From assembly GCF_017939625.1 (NCBI RefSeq), contig NZ_JAGKTC010000003.1, forward strand, positions 608,923 to 672,922: 64,000 nt of DNA, in the 5' to 3' direction. This DNA comes from Pseudoxanthomonas helianthi. Its GTDB lineage: Bacteria > Pseudomonadota > Gammaproteobacteria > Xanthomonadales > Xanthomonadaceae. Positions within the stretch are counted from its first letter, which is position 1. Each line of letters opens with the position of its first letter. The notes beneath the pieces are model-generated. The model had not been told where the DNA came from and made no database searches. It was given only the letters and a program-made list of their open reading frames with translations. The translations under genes were made by a program, and so were the position numbers. Positions 62,016 to 64,000 of the stretch are shown piece by piece.

Positions 62016-64000
62016 TTACAGCGTGCGCTGCACCTCGATGCGCTCGAAGCACTCGATCTGGTCGCCCGGCTTGACGTCGTCGTAGGCCTTCACGCCGATG
62101 CCGCACTCGGTGCCGTTGCGCACTTCGTCGACGTTCTCCTTGAAGCGGCGCAGCGATTCCAGTTCGCCCTCGAAGATGACCGTGGAGTCGCGCAGCACGC
62201 GGATCGGCTTGTTCCGCTTGACCACGCCCTCGACCACCATGCAACCCGCGACCGCGCCGAACTTGGAGCTGCGGAACACGTCGCGGACCTCGGCGATGCC
62301 GATGATCTCTTCGCGGATCTCCACGCCCAGCAGGCCGGAAGCCACCTGCTTCACCTGGTCGATCACGTCGTAGATGATCGAGAAGTAGCGCAGGTCGACG
62401 CCGTTGGCCTCGATGATGCGGCGCGCCGAGGCGTCGGCGCGGACGTTGAAGCCGATCACCGTGGCCTTGGACGTGACCGCCGAGTTGGCGTCGGACTCGG
62501 TGATGCCGCCGACGCCGGAACCGATGATGTTGATGCGGATCGATTCGTTGGACAGCGCGGTCAGCGAGTGGCGCAGCGCTTCCACCGAACCCTGCACGTC
62601 GGCCTTGACGATCAGGTTGAGGCTGAGCTGGCCTTCGCCCTTGCCGAGCTGGGCCATGATGTCTTCCATGCGGCTGCCCGCCGACTGGACCAGGCGCGAT
62701 TCGCGGCGCTTGGCGTCGCGTTGCTGGGCCACGTCCTTGGCCAGGCGTTCGTCGGCGACGACGACGAAATCGTCGCCGGCATCGGGCACGCCGGAAAGAC
62801 CGAGCACCTGCACCGGGATCGACGGACCGGCCGCATCGGGCTGCTTGCCGGTTTCGTCGAACAGCGCGCGCACGCGGCCGTACTGGATGCCGCAGACCAG
62901 GTAGTCGCCCTTCTTCAGCGAGCCCTGCTGCACCAGCACCGTCGCCACCGGGCCGCGGCCCTTGTCCAGCGAGGATTCGATCACCACGCCGCTGGCGCGG
63001 CCTTCCGGCACGGCGCGCAGTTCCAGCACTTCGGCCTGCAGCGAGATCGCGTCGAGCAGGTTGTCGATGCCCTGGCCGGTCTTGGCCGAAACTTCGACGA
63101 ACTGGGTGTCGCCCCCGAATTCCTCGGCGACCACGTCCTGGGCCAGCAACTCGTTCTTGACCCGCAGGGGATCGGCGTCGGACTTGTCGATCTTGTTGAC
63201 CGCGACGATCAAGGGCACGCCGGCCGCCTTGGCCTGCTGCACCGACTCGATGGTCTGCGGCATCACGCCGTCGTCGGCGGCGACCACCAGCACCACGATG
63301 TCGGTGAGCTTGGCGCCGCGCGCGCGCATCGCGCTGAACGCGGCGTGGCCCGGGGTGTCGAGGAAGCTGATCACGCCCTTCGGCGTTTCCACGTGGTACG
63401 CGCCGATGTGCTGGGTGATGCCGCCGGCTTCGCCGGTGGCGACCTTGGTGCGGCGGATGTAGTCCAGCAGCGAGGTCTTGCCGTGGTCGACGTGGCCCAT
63501 GATGGTGACCACCGGCGGACGCGGGACCTTGTCGCCCTGCACCGCTTCGGCGTGCGCCAGCAGTTCGGATTCGGCGTCGTTGGCCTCGGCGGCGACCGCC
63601 TTGTGGCCGAGTTCCTCGGTAACCAGCACCGCGGTGTCGTGGTCGATGGTCTGGGTGATGGTGGCCATCACGCCCATCTTGAACAGCGCCTTGACCACGT
63701 CGCCGCCCTTCAGCGCCAGCTTCTGCGCCAAGTCGGCCACGGTGATCGCGTCGCCGATGGCGATTTCGCGCACCACCGGCGCGGTCGGGCGCTCGAAGCC
63801 GTGCGCGCCGCCGCCGCTGCGCGACTGCTCCAGCGTGCGGCGGGCGGGCTTGGGCTTGCCGCGCGCGGCGCCGCGGCGGGCGCGGTCGGCGGCGGACAGG
63901 TGCAACTGGCCGGCGAAGCGGCTGGCGTTGTCGTCGTCCTCGACGCCGGCCACCATCGCGTCCCATGCGCTATTTCCGCGAACTCTCCAGGTCTGCTCCC
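62016..64000 (-). CDS. infB: Translation initiation factor IF-2, N-terminus beyond the window
   Basis: About 661 residues are visible; the frame is open to the window edge, where the variable N-terminal region ([17 protein letters not shown]) begins. The IF2-N part ([20 protein letters not shown]) and the G domain (G1 [15 protein letters not shown]2 with [14 protein letters not shown]3 DTPGHAAF, G4 NKIDK) are complete. EF-Tu-like domain II, domain III and the fMet-tRNA-binding domain IV follow to the C-terminus. IF-2 delivers initiator tRNA to the 30S subunit. It is the promoter-proximal end of the visible infB-rbfA pair. Confidence 0.97.
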   Translation of the reverse strand, partial: EQTWRVRGNSAWDAMVAGVEDDDNASRFAGQLHLSAADRARRGAARGKPKPARRTLEQSRSGGGAHGFERPTAPVVREIAIGDAITVADLAQKLALKGGDVVKALFKMGVMATITQTIDHDTAVLVTEELGHKAVAAEANDAESELLAHAEAVQGDKVPRPPVVTIMGHVDHGKTSLLDYIRRTKVATGEAGGITQHIGAYHVETPKGVISFLDTPGHAAFSAMRARGAKLTDIVVLVVAADDGVMPQTIESVQQAKAAGVPLIVAVNKIDKSDADPLRVKNELLAQDVVAEEFGGDTQFVEVSAKTGQGIDNLLDAISLQAEVLELRAVPEGRASGVVIESSLDKGRGPVATVLVQQGSLKKGDYLVCGIQYGRVRALFDETGKQPDAAGPSIPVQVLGLSGVPDAGDDFVVVADERLAKDVAQQRDAKRRESRLVQSAGSRMEDIMAQLGKGEGQLSLNLIVKADVQGSVEALRHSLTALSNESIRINIIGSGVGGITESDANSAVTSKATVIGFNVRADASARRIIEANGVDLRYFSIIYDVIDQVKQVASGLLGVEIREEIIGIAEVRDVFRSSKFGAVAGCMVVEGVVKRNKPIRVLRDSTVIFEGELESLRRFKENVDEVRNGTECGIGVKAYDDVKPGDQIECFERIEVQRTL

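Overview
The window is a G+C-rich stretch of gammaproteobacterial chromosome, and everything points to the family Xanthomonadaceae (Lysobacter / Luteimonas / Xanthomonas relatives). The evidence is the rpoE-rseA-mucD stress operon without rseB, a stand-alone Kdo kinase next to a heptosyltransferase of the OpsX/WaaC type, the uninterrupted run yceD-rpmF-fabH-fabD-fabG-acpP-fabF-pabB-mltG-tmk-holB-pilZ, and many short palindromic repeats of the REP type together with a RAYT transposase. The species call is inference. Almost all of the window is ordinary core genome. There is no prophage, CRISPR array, rRNA operon or large island, and no gene-free stretch reaches 300 bases.

Layout. 1-460: end of xseA. 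673-9521: a von Willebrand lipoprotein, a GAF-GAF-GGDEF-EAL protein (minus strand), an ECF sigma factor with an overlapping membrane partner, a YigZ-family protein and an ABC exporter. 9531-15345: aidB, a small monooxygenase plus secreted-protein pair divergent from a Cys-bearing HxlR regulator, an exported formamidase-like enzyme and a flavoprotein. 15404-20009 (minus): csp, then the purine salvage / cell wall recycling run rlmD-CYTH-nagZ-hpt-mtnP. 20081-29990: a receiver-Hpt protein, then on the minus strand rpoE-rseA-mucD-lepA-lepB-DUF4845-rnc-era-GFA-recO. 30214-33187: a FadJ-like enzyme, a 57-residue membrane protein and a RAYT gene bracketed by inverted REPs. 33195-43500 (minus): the fatty-acid synthesis and envelope run named above. 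43656-47328: a metallo-hydrolase, kdkA, the heptosyltransferase, two small orphans and tRNA-Ser(CGA). 47531-53490: a PP2C phosphatase, dnaQ-rnhA-yafS-like versus gloB-mltD (same order as E. coli), fabI and a low-GC orphan. 53569-64000: ppiD, a serine hydrolase and the infB-rbfA-truB-rpsO-pnp translation/RNA-decay run, interrupted by a plus-strand cupin/NTF2 pair.

How the genes work together. fabD, fabH, fabG, fabF, acpP and fabI cover initiation, elongation and the final reduction of type II fatty-acid synthesis, and share one run with ribosomal protein L32 and cell-wall (mltG) and replication (tmk, holB) genes. RpoE, its anti-sigma factor RseA and the MucD protease form an envelope-stress circuit, with a candidate RpoE-type autoregulatory promoter at 30031-30057. 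lepA, lepB, rnc, era and the infB cluster serve translation, secretion and RNA processing.

The least ordinary observations are these: the RAYT gene with its own inverted GTAG-type REPs; a TonB-receptor-plug-like LDSVVV(T/S)G motif placed in two proteins that are not receptors; a palindrome filling the spacer of the promoter in front of yceD-rpmF-fab; a MITE-like element over the pabB start region; a solitary integrase-arm-like miniprotein inside the fab run; and a divergent HxlR/monooxygenase switch. I found no convincing undescribed multi-gene system; these are the best leads.
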